Shown here piece after piece: positions 16,767 to 25,259 of a stretch of 64,000 bases of DNA. This DNA is from Rhodoferax sp. (GTDB lineage Bacteria; Pseudomonadota; Gammaproteobacteria; Burkholderiales; Burkholderiaceae_C). Numbering within the stretch: the first letter of the stretch is position 1; the number at the start of each line of letters is the position of its first letter. The DNA lies in the NCBI RefSeq assembly GCF_023700745.1, contig NZ_JAMPYG010000016.1, forward strand, positions 18,703 through 82,702, written 5' to 3'. The notes under the pieces were generated by a model, which made no database searches, was not told where the DNA came from, and saw only the letters and a list, made by a program, of their open reading frames with translations. A program made the position numbers and the translations under genes.

Positions 16767-18068
16767 ATGAAGCGACTGACGACATTGACGGCCATGATTG
16801 CGCTTGCGTTGAGCGCCGGTCTGGCATCGGCCCAGGACAAGCCGGCAGAATTGAAAATCGGCATTTCAACGTTTACATCCGGCCCGGCTTCGGTTTTTGG
16901 CGTGCCGGGCAAGGCAGCGGCCGACTTGTTGATTGCCGACATGAACGCCAAGGGCGGCATTGGCGGGGCCAAGGTGGTGGCGACCTATATCGACGAGGGC
17001 ATTGGCGGCGACAAGCTGCTCAGCGAATACCGCCGGTTGGTGCAGGAGCAGGGCGTTCGTACCATGCTGTCGGCCATTTCCAGCGGCAACTGCAACATCG
17101 TGGCACCGGTGGCAGAAGACCTGAAAGTGCTCAACGTGATGTGGGACTGTGGCACGGAAAAGGTGCTGGAAGAAAAACCCTATAAATACGTGGTGCGTAC
17201 GCAGGCCAATGCCACCACCGAAATGGTGGCTACGGTGCTGTACTTGCTGAAAACCCGACCCAATTTTTCAACGGTTGCGGTGGTCAACCAGGACTACGCC
17301 TGGGGTCGCGATTCGTGGGAGATTTTCCTCAACACGCTCAAAACGCTGAAGCCGGACGTGAAGGTGGTGGCAGAAATGTTCCCCAAATTCGGTTCCTCTG
17401 ACTTCTCCACCGAAATCAGCCGACTGCAGGCCTTGCGCCCGGATGTCATTCTCAACACCTCCTGGGGTGGCGACCTTGATACCTTTGTGCGCCAGGCCTC
17501 GCAGCGCGGTTTATTCACCCAAGGGGCGACCATGGTGCTGCCGCTGGCTGAAAGTTCATTGGAGCGGCTCGGTACGGCCTTGCCGGCGGGGGTGATCGTG
17601 GGTGGCCGTGGCGACCATTATTTCCTCCATCCGGAAACCCGGGATGACCCCGCTCACAAGGAATTTGTGGCCAAGTTTCGGGCCAAAACCAATGCGTATC
17701 CGATTTACCCGACCTATCACATGGCGCAAGCCCTGGTCGGTCTGAAAACCGGCTATGAGGATGCCATCAAGGCCAACGGCGGCAAGTGGCCCAGCACCGA
17801 GCAGGTCGCTGACGCCATGCGCAAGATGACGTTCACGGCCTACGGTCGCAAGGTCAGCATGCGCCAGGATGGCCAGGCGCTGGAAGACCAGTTGCTCGGC
17901 ATCACCAAGCATGTCCCGCAGTACCCCTTTGCCGTGATGGACAAAATGATGCTGGTACCGGCCGATCTGGTGACGGCGCCGGTGGGCCAGAAGTCGCTGC
18001 CCTGGATCAAGACGCTCAAGGTGGACGTGCTGCAGAGCGACCGCCTGAAGACATACGATTTCAAATAA
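16767..18068 (+). CDS. Branched-chain-amino-acid-type ABC transporter substrate-binding protein
   Basis: A 433-residue periplasmic protein of the LivK/AmiC fold. The ATG at 16767 follows CAGGAG and opens a signal peptide (MKRLTTLTAMIALALSAGLASA). Typical features are LKIGISTFTSGPASVFGVPGKAAADLL, a central SNCNIVAPVAEDLKVLNV region and VAVVNQDYAWGRDSWEIF. It is first of five transport genes (binding protein, two permeases, two ATPases). HAAT-family binding proteins of this length in Burkholderiales often bind aromatic or other organic acids rather than amino acids. The ligand is unknown; the dehydrogenase genes downstream suggest an alcohol- or aldehyde-yielding compound. Confidence 0.9.
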   Translation: MKRLTTLTAMIALALSAGLASAQDKPAELKIGISTFTSGPASVFGVPGKAAADLLIADMNAKGGIGGAKVVATYIDEGIGGDKLLSEYRRLVQEQGVRTMLSAISSGNCNIVAPVAEDLKVLNVMWDCGTEKVLEEKPYKYVVRTQANATTEMVATVLYLLKTRPNFSTVAVVNQDYAWGRDSWEIFLNTLKTLKPDVKVVAEMFPKFGSSDFSTEISRLQALRPDVILNTSWGGDLDTFVRQASQRGLFTQGATMVLPLAESSLERLGTALPAGVIVGGRGDHYFLHPETRDDPAHKEFVAKFRAKTNAYPIYPTYHMAQALVGLKTGYEDAIKANGGKWPSTEQVADAMRKMTFTAYGRKVSMRQDGQALEDQLLGITKHVPQYPFAVMDKMMLVPADLVTAPVGQKSLPWIKTLKVDVLQSDRLKTYDFK

Positions 18069-18094
18069 GCTGATTTTTCCATCCGGTTTTGCCC

Positions 18095-19000
18095 ATGAAT
18101 GCAAGTCTATTTGCGCTCGCCCTGATGGATGGCGTCTCCTACGCGGCGCTGTTGTTTCTGGTGGCGCTGGGGCTGACGCTGATCTTTGGTGTCATGCGCA
18201 TCCTCAATATTGCGCATGGCAGCCTCTATGCCTGGGGTGGCTATTTCGCCGCCACGCTCGGGCTGCTGATCACCCGCTTCGAGTTGTCACCGCTGCTGGC
18301 CCTGCCCGCGCTGGTGGTCGCCGCCGTGCTGCTGGGCGGCTTGCTGGGCACGGTGCTGGAGTTTGCCCTGCTGCGTCGTATTCTCGACAAAGATCCGATC
18401 TTGCAGTTGCTGGTGACCTTTGCTGCTTTCATGGTGCTCGAAGACTTGCAACGCATGATCTGGGGTGTGCAACCCGTTTTTGTTTCGGATGTTGTGTCGC
18501 AATTGGGCACGCTCAGTGTGGCAGGGGTCACCTACACCCGCTACCAGTTGCTGGTGTTGCCGTCGATGGCCGTGCTGGCATTTTTTGGCTTGCGCTGGTT
18601 TCTGGGTCGCACCGCGCTGGGTCGCCAGGTGACTGCCGTCACCCATCACCGGGAGGTGGCGACTGCCATGGGGGTCAACACCGGGCGCGTCACCTGGTTG
18701 ACGATCTCGGTGGGTTGTGCGCTCGGCGCGCTTGGCGGTGCGCTGGCGTCGCCCACCACGTCCTTCACGCCCGGCATCGGCGCTGAAATGATGGTGCTGT
18801 CGTTTGCCGTGGTGGCGACCGGCGGCTTGGGCCAGATTGGCGGCGCCGCGCTGGCGGCGTTGATGATCGGGCTGGCGCGCTCCTTTGCCATTTACCTGCT
18901 GCCCGAACTCGAAGTGCTGGTGCCCTACCTGATCATGGTGGGGGTGCTGCTGATCCGGCCTGAAGGCCTGTTTTCGACCGCTGCGGCCCGGAGGATTTGA
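18095..19000 (+). CDS. LivH-type ABC transporter permease
   Basis: A 301-residue inner-membrane permease with about eight hydrophobic segments. The opening LMDGVSYAALLFLVALGLTLIFGVMRILNIAHGSLYAWGGY is the hallmark of LivH proteins, and a conserved TAVTHHREVATAMGVNTGRV loop precedes the last segments. The ATG at 18095 is preferred over an in-frame TTG six bases earlier. The stop overlaps the start of the next permease gene. It forms the channel together with the LivM-type partner. Confidence 0.93.
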   Translation: MNASLFALALMDGVSYAALLFLVALGLTLIFGVMRILNIAHGSLYAWGGYFAATLGLLITRFELSPLLALPALVVAAVLLGGLLGTVLEFALLRRILDKDPILQLLVTFAAFMVLEDLQRMIWGVQPVFVSDVVSQLGTLSVAGVTYTRYQLLVLPSMAVLAFFGLRWFLGRTALGRQVTAVTHHREVATAMGVNTGRVTWLTISVGCALGALGGALASPTTSFTPGIGAEMMVLSFAVVATGGLGQIGGAALAALMIGLARSFAIYLLPELEVLVPYLIMVGVLLIRPEGLFSTAAARRI

Positions 19001-19935
19001 TGCGATTGCGATTACTGGTTGGGGTGCTGGCGCTGGCGGTACTGGCGCTGGGCCTGGTTTTTCCGTGGCTCAAGACGCCGCTGTTGCTGGCGCTGGCCAA
19101 TGGGCTGGCCGTGGCCGGTGTGATTGTGCTGATCCGCGCCGGGCAGGTGTCGTTTGGCAACGCCATGTTCGCCTGTCTGGCCGGCTACGGGGCGGCCTTC
19201 ATGGCACGCGCCTGGCACCTCGATGCCTTGTTGCTGATTGGCCTGAGCGCTGTATTGGCGGCGCTGGCCGGTGCGGTCATCGGGCTGTTCATCGTGCGCT
19301 ACCGTGGTATTTTCTTTGGCATGCTCAATCTGGCGCTGTCGATGGTGCTGTTTTCCGTGCTGGGCAAGTTTGGCGCTGTCACCGGCGGCACCGACGGTTT
19401 GCGCTTTGACCGGCCGACACTGGGTTTTGTTCACCTGGAACGTGAAGGCTTTGAGACCGCCTTGCTGGTGTTGGCGCTGCTCATGGCGATCGTGGCTGGC
19501 TGGCTGGTTCAGCGTTACTTTGCCAGCGTCTCGGGGCAGGCGCTGGCCGCCATCAAGACCAACGAGACCCGGCTGGAATACCTTGGCATCTCGGCGCGGC
19601 GTGTGTTCTGGGGCGGCTATGTGCTGGCTGCCACGCTGTGCGGCCTGGGCGGCAGTCTGTTTGCACTGGCGCAAGGGCTGGTGACGCCGGAGATGGGTTA
19701 CTGGGTGCGCTCGGGCGAACTGGTTTTCATCGCCATTCTGGGTGGCTCCGGCCACGCGCTGGGGGCCTTCATTGGCGCCTTTGTGTTTGAGTTCATGAAA
19801 CTGTACGCTGCCGCCCTGTTGACCGGTGCCTGGCAATTGGTCATGGGGCTGGTGCTGCTGGTGATGGTGTTCCTGGCACCCCATGGTGTGTTTGGCATGA
19901 TCGAGCGGCGACTGCGCTCCGGGAGAAGTGCATGA
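19000..19935 (+). CDS. LivM-type ABC transporter permease
   Basis: A 311-residue permease with about nine hydrophobic segments. It contains the LivM-type ALANGLAVAGVIVLIRAGQVSFGNAMFACLAGYGAA region and the loop ALAAIKTNETRLEYLGISARRVFWGGYVLAATLCGLGG. The ATG at 19000 has GGAGG five bases upstream and overlaps the livH stop; its own stop overlaps the livG start by ATGA. This tight packing shows one operon. Confidence 0.93.
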   Translation: MRLRLLVGVLALAVLALGLVFPWLKTPLLLALANGLAVAGVIVLIRAGQVSFGNAMFACLAGYGAAFMARAWHLDALLLIGLSAVLAALAGAVIGLFIVRYRGIFFGMLNLALSMVLFSVLGKFGAVTGGTDGLRFDRPTLGFVHLEREGFETALLVLALLMAIVAGWLVQRYFASVSGQALAAIKTNETRLEYLGISARRVFWGGYVLAATLCGLGGSLFALAQGLVTPEMGYWVRSGELVFIAILGGSGHALGAFIGAFVFEFMKLYAAALLTGAWQLVMGLVLLVMVFLAPHGVFGMIERRLRSGRSA

Positions 19936-20678
19936 GCGACTATGGACTGTTGTCAACGCGCGGCCTGTCGCTGTCGTTTGGCGGTGTCGTGGCGGCTGAC
20001 GTCATTGACTTCGATTTGCATCAAGGCGAGCGTCTGGCAGTGGTGGGGCAGAACGGCGCCGGCAAAACCACCTTCATCAACATCTGCACCGGCTACTTGT
20101 CGCCCAGTGCCGGGCAAGTGCGGTTTGACGGCGTTGACATCACCGGCCAGAGTCCGCGCGCCATTACCCGGCGCGGCATCGGACGCTCGTTTCAGTTGCC
20201 GCAGGTGTTCACCGAGCACACTGTGCGCGAATGCCTGATGCTGGCGGCCTCCGCGGTCAAACAGCGTCGCGGTTTCCTGCTGCCGCTGGGGGATGCAATT
20301 GATGCACATGAGATCGACGAGACCCTGGAGCTGCTCCAGCTGACAGCACGCGCGCACGATTTGGCAGGCTCCCTGCCCGAGGGCCAGCGCAAGCTGCTCG
20401 ATGTGGCGATGGCGCTGGTGCTCCGGCCCAAGCTGTTGATCATGGACGAGCCCACCAGCGGCGTGTCCACCGACGAGAAACATGGCCTGATGGCGGTGCT
20501 GATGCGCGCGCTCGACGAGCGCCAGGTGACGAGCATTTTTGTCGAGCACGACATCGACATCGTGCGCCGTTATGCCACCCGTCTGTGTGCCTGGATTGCC
20601 GGGCGCATTGCCGCCGATGGTCCCCCTGACGAGGTACTGCGTGATCCAGTCGTGATCAAGAACGTGATTGGTGAATGA
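19932..20678 (+). CDS. LivG-type ABC transporter ATP-binding protein
   Basis: A 248-residue ATPase with Walker A (GQNGAGKTT), a signature variant SLPEGQRKLLDVAMAL, Walker B (LLIMDEPTSGV) and the switch His in IFVEHDIDIV. The signature LPEGQ replaces the usual LSGGQ, a substitution also common in this importer class. It pairs with the LivF-type ATPase downstream. Confidence 0.92.
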   Translation: MSDYGLLSTRGLSLSFGGVVAADVIDFDLHQGERLAVVGQNGAGKTTFINICTGYLSPSAGQVRFDGVDITGQSPRAITRRGIGRSFQLPQVFTEHTVRECLMLAASAVKQRRGFLLPLGDAIDAHEIDETLELLQLTARAHDLAGSLPEGQRKLLDVAMALVLRPKLLIMDEPTSGVSTDEKHGLMAVLMRALDERQVTSIFVEHDIDIVRRYATRLCAWIAGRIAADGPPDEVLRDPVVIKNVIGE

Positions 20679-20679
20679 C

Positions 20680-21360
20680 ATGTTGAGCCTTGAAAATATC
20701 TCCGCCTCCATTGCCGGTATTTCGGTGCTGCGCAGCATCACGGTGCAACTCACGCGTGGCTCCATCGTCGCCGTGGTGGGGCGCAACGGCGCCGGCAAGA
20801 CCACTTTGCTGCGTCTGATCATGGGTTTTTTGCCCGGTCATGGCGGGCGTGTGTTGCTTGACGGCACCGACCTGGCCCATGCGCCGGCGCGTCACCGGGC
20901 CCGGCTGGGCATCGGTTATGCCCCCGAAGACCGGGTCCTGTTTCCCACTTTCAGCGTCGAGGAGAACCTGCGTTTTCCTTGCGAGGTGATCGGCATGCCG
21001 CGGCGCGCTGTTGATGAGCGGCTGGACGAAACCCTGACCATCGTGCCCGAGCTGGAGCTCATGCTGGCGCGCTCCGGTGCCGCCCTGTCGGGTGGCCAGG
21101 GCAAGATGGTGGCGCTGGGACGTGCCGTCATGGCCGGCGAGCGACTGGTCTTGCTGGACGAGCCGTTCCAGGGCCTGGCACCGGTGTTGGCGCAGCAGTA
21201 CGGGGCGTCACTGGAGCGTCTGCATCAGGCGCGACCCGAGTTGTGTGTGGTGATCACCGAGTCCAACCGCAGCCTGCTCAAAGACATCCCGACCCAGACC
21301 CTGGTACTCGAACGTGGCGAGTTGCAGACGGATGAAGCCGCTGCAGCCGCGGTGCACTGA
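20680..21360 (+). CDS. LivF-type ABC transporter ATP-binding protein
   Basis: A 226-residue ATPase: Walker A (GRNGAGKTT), signature LSGGQGKMVALGRAVM, Walker B (LVLLDEPFQGLAP) and ITESNRSL at the switch position, where the usual His is replaced by Ser in this segment. The ATG at 20680 has GGTGA upstream; in-frame GTG (20671) and TTG (20668) codons are alternatives. It lies directly after livG. Last transport gene of the operon; the aldehyde dehydrogenase follows after 38 bases. Confidence 0.9.
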   Translation: MLSLENISASIAGISVLRSITVQLTRGSIVAVVGRNGAGKTTLLRLIMGFLPGHGGRVLLDGTDLAHAPARHRARLGIGYAPEDRVLFPTFSVEENLRFPCEVIGMPRRAVDERLDETLTIVPELELMLARSGAALSGGQGKMVALGRAVMAGERLVLLDEPFQGLAPVLAQQYGASLERLHQARPELCVVITESNRSLLKDIPTQTLVLERGELQTDEAAAAAVH

Positions 21361-21398
21361 GCGCTGCCTGTATTTTTGTTTAACCTGAGGAATTTTTT

Positions 21399-22835
21399 AT
21401 GGCTCAGCATTTCATCAACGGCCAATGGGTGGCCGCCAGCAGCGGGCAGACCCTGCCCGTGATTGACCCCAGTACCGGTGAAGTCTTTGACCAACTGGCC
21501 CGCGGCAATGCCGCCGATGTCGACCTTGCTGTGGCGGCGGCACGCGCGGCCCTGTCAGGCCCCTGGAGCCGGCTGACGGCGACCGAGCGCGGGCGAATTT
21601 TGATGAAGATGTCGCAGCTCATGCTGGAGCGCGTCGAAGCGTTGGCGCTGCAGGAAGCGCGCGATACCGGCAAGCCGTATTCGCAGGCGCGCAACGACAT
21701 CGTGGTGGCAGCGCGTTATTGCGAGTTCTATGGCGGTGCTGCTGACAAGGTACATGGCCAGCAGATTCCCTACATGGCCGACTACCACGTGGTGGTGTTG
21801 CGCGAGCCTTACGGCGTGACCGCGCACATCCTGCCGTGGAACTACCCGGCGCAGATGTTCGGCCGCTCGGTCGTGCCCTCGCTGGCGATGGGCAATGCGG
21901 TGGTGCTGAAACCGTCGGAAGATGCCTGCCTGTCGCCGCTGGCGTTTTGTGAGCTGGCACGCGAGGCCGGTCTGCCGGACGGCGCCCTCAACGTGGTGAC
22001 CGGCCTGGGCGAAGAAGCCGGCGCCGCCCTGACCGCCCACCACGACATCGATTTTGTGACCTTCACCGGTTCGCCAGAAGTGGGCACCATGGTGCAGAAA
22101 GCCGCTGCCGAGCGCACCCTCAAGTGTGTGCTGGAGCTGGGCGGCAAGTCGCCGCAGATCGTCTTCGAGGACGCCGACCTGGAGCGGGCCGCCACCTTCG
22201 TGCTGAAGGCGATCACGCAAAACGGTGGCCAGACCTGCTCTGCCGGCAGCCGACTGCTGGTGCAGCGCTCGGTGTACGACCGCTTCGTCGGCATGGTGGC
22301 CGCGCGCTTCGCCCAGGCCTCGGCCGGCACGCCGGCGATGGACCGCGACTGTGGCCCGCTGATCAATGCCGACCAGAAACGGCGGGTGGAAGGCTTCATC
22401 CGCCAGGCCATCGACAGCGGCATCCCGGTGCTGGCGCAAGGCGCGGTGGCCGAGGGCGTACCGGCCGGTGGTTTCTACGTGGCGCCAACCCTGTTTGGCC
22501 CGGTGCCGCGCGACCACCGGTTGGCCTGCGAAGAAGTGTTTGGCCCGGTGCTGGCGGCGATTCCGTTCGAGGACGAGGAAGACGCAGTGGCGCTGGCCAA
22601 TGCCACGGATTTTGGTTTGCTGGCCGGCATCTGGACCCGCGACGGCGGCCGCCAGATCCGCATGGCCAAACGCATGCAGTGCGGTCAGGTTTACCTCAAC
22701 TGTTATGGCGCCGGCGGCGGCGTCGAACTGCCGTTTGGCGGTGTCAAACGCAGCGGCCATGGCCGTGAAAAAGGCTTCCTGGCGCTGGAAGAGTTCTGCA
22801 ATGTCAAGACCGTGGTGCAGTACCACGGCCAATAA
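21399..22835 (+). CDS. NAD(P)-dependent aldehyde dehydrogenase
   Basis: A 478-residue ALDH-superfamily enzyme that oxidises an aldehyde to the acid. It has the HILPWNYPAQM cofactor-binding segment, FTGSPEVG, the general-base Glu in LELGGKSPQ and the catalytic Cys in NGGQTCSAGSR, with FEDEEDAVALANATDFGLLAGIWT and VELPFGGVKRSGHGREKG near the C-terminus. The likely RBS is CTGAGGAA. Co-transcription with the ABC importer and the SDR gene suggests it acts late in degradation of the imported compound. The sequence is of the betaine-aldehyde/aromatic-aldehyde general group; the substrate cannot be fixed by eye. Confidence 0.92.
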   Translation: MAQHFINGQWVAASSGQTLPVIDPSTGEVFDQLARGNAADVDLAVAAARAALSGPWSRLTATERGRILMKMSQLMLERVEALALQEARDTGKPYSQARNDIVVAARYCEFYGGAADKVHGQQIPYMADYHVVVLREPYGVTAHILPWNYPAQMFGRSVVPSLAMGNAVVLKPSEDACLSPLAFCELAREAGLPDGALNVVTGLGEEAGAALTAHHDIDFVTFTGSPEVGTMVQKAAAERTLKCVLELGGKSPQIVFEDADLERAATFVLKAITQNGGQTCSAGSRLLVQRSVYDRFVGMVAARFAQASAGTPAMDRDCGPLINADQKRRVEGFIRQAIDSGIPVLAQGAVAEGVPAGGFYVAPTLFGPVPRDHRLACEEVFGPVLAAIPFEDEEDAVALANATDFGLLAGIWTRDGGRQIRMAKRMQCGQVYLNCYGAGGGVELPFGGVKRSGHGREKGFLALEEFCNVKTVVQYHGQ

Positions 22836-22858
22836 CGGTGAATGAAAGAGAGACCCCC

Positions 22859-23614
22859 ATGAACATGAGACTGAAAGACAAAGTGGCCATCGTGACCGGT
22901 GCCGCCAGCGGCTTCGGCGCAGAGATTGCACGCCAGTATGTGGCCGAGGGCGCCAAAGTGGCGGTGGCCGACATCAACGCCGCCGGCGCGCAGAGCGTGG
23001 TCGATGCCTTGGGCGCCAACGCCATCGCGGTGAGCTGCGACGTGACGAAACGGGCCGACATTGACGCGCTGGTTGTCGCCACGGTGGCACAATTTGGCCG
23101 GGTTGACATTGTGGTCAACAACGCCGGCTGGACGCACAAGAACCAGCCGCTGCTGGACGTGGATGAGGCCACCTTTGACCGCGTCTACAACATCAACGTC
23201 AAGTCGATCTTTCACATGACGCACGCGGTGGTGCCGCTGATGCGCCAACAGGGCGGGGGTGTCATTCTGAACATCGGTTCCACCGCCGGCATCCGCCCGC
23301 GCCCGGGACTGACCTGGTACAACAGCTCCAAGGGTGCGGTCAACCTGCTGTCCAAATCGATGGCCGTGGAACTCGGACCGGACAAGATCCGCGTCAACGC
23401 CATCTGCCCGGTGATGGGCGCCACCGGCTTGCTCGAGTCCTTCATGGGCATGGCCGATACCCCGGAGAACCGCAAGAAGTTCATCGCCACCATTCCGCTG
23501 GGACGACTGTCGGAGCCCAAGGACATTGCGCGCGCAGCGGTCTTTCTGGGCAGTGATGACGCCGAATTCATCAGCGGTGTCGAGTTTCCGGTGGACGGCG
23601 CGCGCACGGTCTGA
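22859..23614 (+). CDS. Short-chain dehydrogenase/reductase
   Basis: A 251-residue classical SDR. It shows the TGAASGFG dinucleotide motif near residues 14-21, the VVNNAG motif, a Ser in NIGSTAG, and the YNSSK catalytic pair. The C-terminal DDAEFISGVEFPVDGART is typical. Members oxidise or reduce secondary alcohols; the family is broad (3-oxoacyl reductase or sugar dehydrogenase types). The ATG at 22859 follows a purine-rich GAAAGAGAGA; an upstream in-frame GTG at 22838 is less likely. It is the last gene of the ABC/ALDH operon. Confidence 0.9.
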   Translation: MNMRLKDKVAIVTGAASGFGAEIARQYVAEGAKVAVADINAAGAQSVVDALGANAIAVSCDVTKRADIDALVVATVAQFGRVDIVVNNAGWTHKNQPLLDVDEATFDRVYNINVKSIFHMTHAVVPLMRQQGGGVILNIGSTAGIRPRPGLTWYNSSKGAVNLLSKSMAVELGPDKIRVNAICPVMGATGLLESFMGMADTPENRKKFIATIPLGRLSEPKDIARAAVFLGSDDAEFISGVEFPVDGARTV

Positions 23615-23696
23615 GCGCGGAAACAAACCCCGATTGGCAAGGCCAGTCACTTGGCCTGATCGGTCGCGCTAAAGTCATCGGCAATGCTGCGGAGTT

Positions 23697-24371
23697 TCAT
23701 GACTGCACCCGCTGTCGGGCCGCCACACGTTGTGCAAGATCGCGCATTAGCAGGGGTGGACTGGCCAGTACGGGGCAAGGCAACTCTTCCTGGAGCAGAT
23801 CCCGCAAATGCGCCAATGATGCCTGTGCTAACACGATCACGTCGACGGAGGGTGCCAAATTTGCCGCGGACAGCCGCACCAATTGGTCATGGCGCGTACG
23901 ATCTCCTGCCATCAGCGCAGCGTACGCTTCGGAATTGACCATGGGGTGAATGCTGACCGCCATACCCTGCTCTGCGGCGTGCGACTGCAGCAGTGCCGTG
24001 CTAGGGCCAACTGTACTGGTTGCGGTGCACAGCAAGCCAATCCGCCCACCTTCGCGCACCGCTTGAGCTGCCATGGGGTCATCGATTTTGAGCACAGGTT
24101 GACGGACCAGACGACGCGCTATGTCGACTGCTGGCGAGGTCGAGGAACAGGTCACAACGATCAGATCAGGTTGCGCGTCTGACGTCACCAGTATTTGTTC
24201 GACAACGCGCCGGTATACCGGCTCCTGCGGCCCTCCGCGCAACAGATCTTTGAGCAGGCTCTCGTTCAGGACGTGAAAGCACTCGACATCTGGCATCTCA
24301 GTACCCATGAGCTGTCGAAATGTATCAGAGAGAAATCCAACAGTATGGATAAACGCGATTTTTGTTGTCAT
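23697..24371 (-). CDS. Asp/Glu-racemase-superfamily protein with a single catalytic cysteine
   Basis: A 224-residue protein with the two-lobe Asp/Glu/hydantoin racemase fold. The first catalytic Cys is present (Cys75 in VVTCSSTSPAVD). The second lobe reads VIVLAQASLAHL where racemases have LGCTH, so the second Cys appears to be Gln183; Cys115 (IGLLCTAT) is outside that site. One-cysteine members such as arylmalonate decarboxylase are not racemases, so an isomerase, lyase or decarboxylase role is possible. It is the last gene on the minus strand after the RuBisCO-like/kinase/TRAP genes. Its GC content is higher than that of the TRAP genes. Substrate unknown. Confidence 0.75.
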   Translation of the reverse strand: MTTKIAFIHTVGFLSDTFRQLMGTEMPDVECFHVLNESLLKDLLRGGPQEPVYRRVVEQILVTSDAQPDLIVVTCSSTSPAVDIARRLVRQPVLKIDDPMAAQAVREGGRIGLLCTATSTVGPSTALLQSHAAEQGMAVSIHPMVNSEAYAALMAGDRTRHDQLVRLSAANLAPSVDVIVLAQASLAHLRDLLQEELPCPVLASPPLLMRDLAQRVAARQRVQS

Positions 24372-24436
24372 TAAGGGATTCCAAAAAATAGTCGTACCAG
24401 TCAGTACATGTCAATAACAGAGAGCATTTAAATATT

Positions 24437-24483
24437 TCTCAAAATCTCAAAATCTCAAAATCTCAAAATCTCAAAATCTCAAA
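24437..24483. repeat. Tandem octanucleotide repeat, about 5.9 copies of TCTCAAAA
   Basis: Five perfect TCTCAAAA units run from 24437 to 24476, followed by a partial TCTCAAA. It lies in the 203-base gap between the histidine phosphatase and the racemase-like gene, with its near end 66 bases upstream of the latter's start. The unit length is not a multiple of three and the array is non-coding, so copy-number change would alter promoter spacing or mRNA leader length rather than a frame. Confidence 0.95.
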
Positions 24484-24574
24484 TTGAATTCGATAAATGA
24501 GAGCGGAGTTCAACATCAAGATATTTTTTAATCATGTGATCATAAATTATTTAAAATAAATAACCAATGTTGAA

Positions 24575-25183
24575 CTATCTTAGATGTGAATCATCACCCC
24601 AGGTTTCAATCGTCCACTGCCCCTTATTGATCGCTATCCAGTTGATTCCGGCATTCGGAATCGGATAGTCGCGTGGCGCTTGGAGCGGCAGACCGCGCGC
24701 TCTACGGTAAATGATGTCAAGTGCGCCTCCATGGGTTACAACCACGACGGTTTGCCCTTTGTGTTTTTGCACCAAGTGGTCAATGCAGTCCAGTACGCGG
24801 GCCTGGTGTTCTCGACGGCTTTCCCCACCGCCCGGAGATGCGTAATCTGGATCGTGTATTGCAATTGCATGAGCGTCTTTTTCATACTGATGAGCAATCT
24901 CCTCAAGGGTCATTCCTTCGCAACGGCCGAAATGTCGTTCTCGCAAAGCTTGCAAAAGTGTCATAGGCAAATGCAGGATCTCAGAAATCGGTTGCGCAGT
25001 TTGACGTGCACGCAGCAAGTCGCTGCTGTACAAGGCGACCGCAGCAAGACCAGCAAAACGGCGTCCTACAGCAGTCGCTTGTGCTTCACCATTCGCGTTA
25101 AGCGCCAAGTCCATTTGGCCTTGCAATCGCAGTTCAACATTCCAGTCCGTCTCACCATGGCGGACAAAGCAGATACGAGTCAT
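24575..25183 (-). CDS. Histidine phosphatase (phosphoglycerate-mutase-like)
   Basis: A 202-residue enzyme of the cofactor-type histidine phosphatase family. The catalytic RHGE motif is at residues 8-11 (FVRHGETDWN), the SDLLRARQTA segment follows, the acid/base Glu lies in LRERHFGRCEG, and the second His in VVVVTHGGALDIIYR. Small-molecule phosphatases of this family remove phosphate from sugar phosphates or nucleotides. It follows dctM on the same strand after 76 bases, so it probably belongs to the acid-sugar cluster and might dephosphorylate its sugar-phosphate product (inference). Confidence 0.85.
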   Translation of the reverse strand: MTRICFVRHGETDWNVELRLQGQMDLALNANGEAQATAVGRRFAGLAAVALYSSDLLRARQTAQPISEILHLPMTLLQALRERHFGRCEGMTLEEIAHQYEKDAHAIAIHDPDYASPGGGESRREHQARVLDCIDHLVQKHKGQTVVVVTHGGALDIIYRRARGLPLQAPRDYPIPNAGINWIAINKGQWTIETWGDDSHLR

Positions 25184-25259
25184 TTTCTGACGTCCAATAA
25201 TTTAGATGACACATTGGTAAACTGATATAAATCAAGTTGGTAGACAAACAAGAGTAACT

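Noticed and set aside
24437..24483. CRISPR-like array
   Set aside because: The unit is 8 bases with no spacers, and no cas genes are present.
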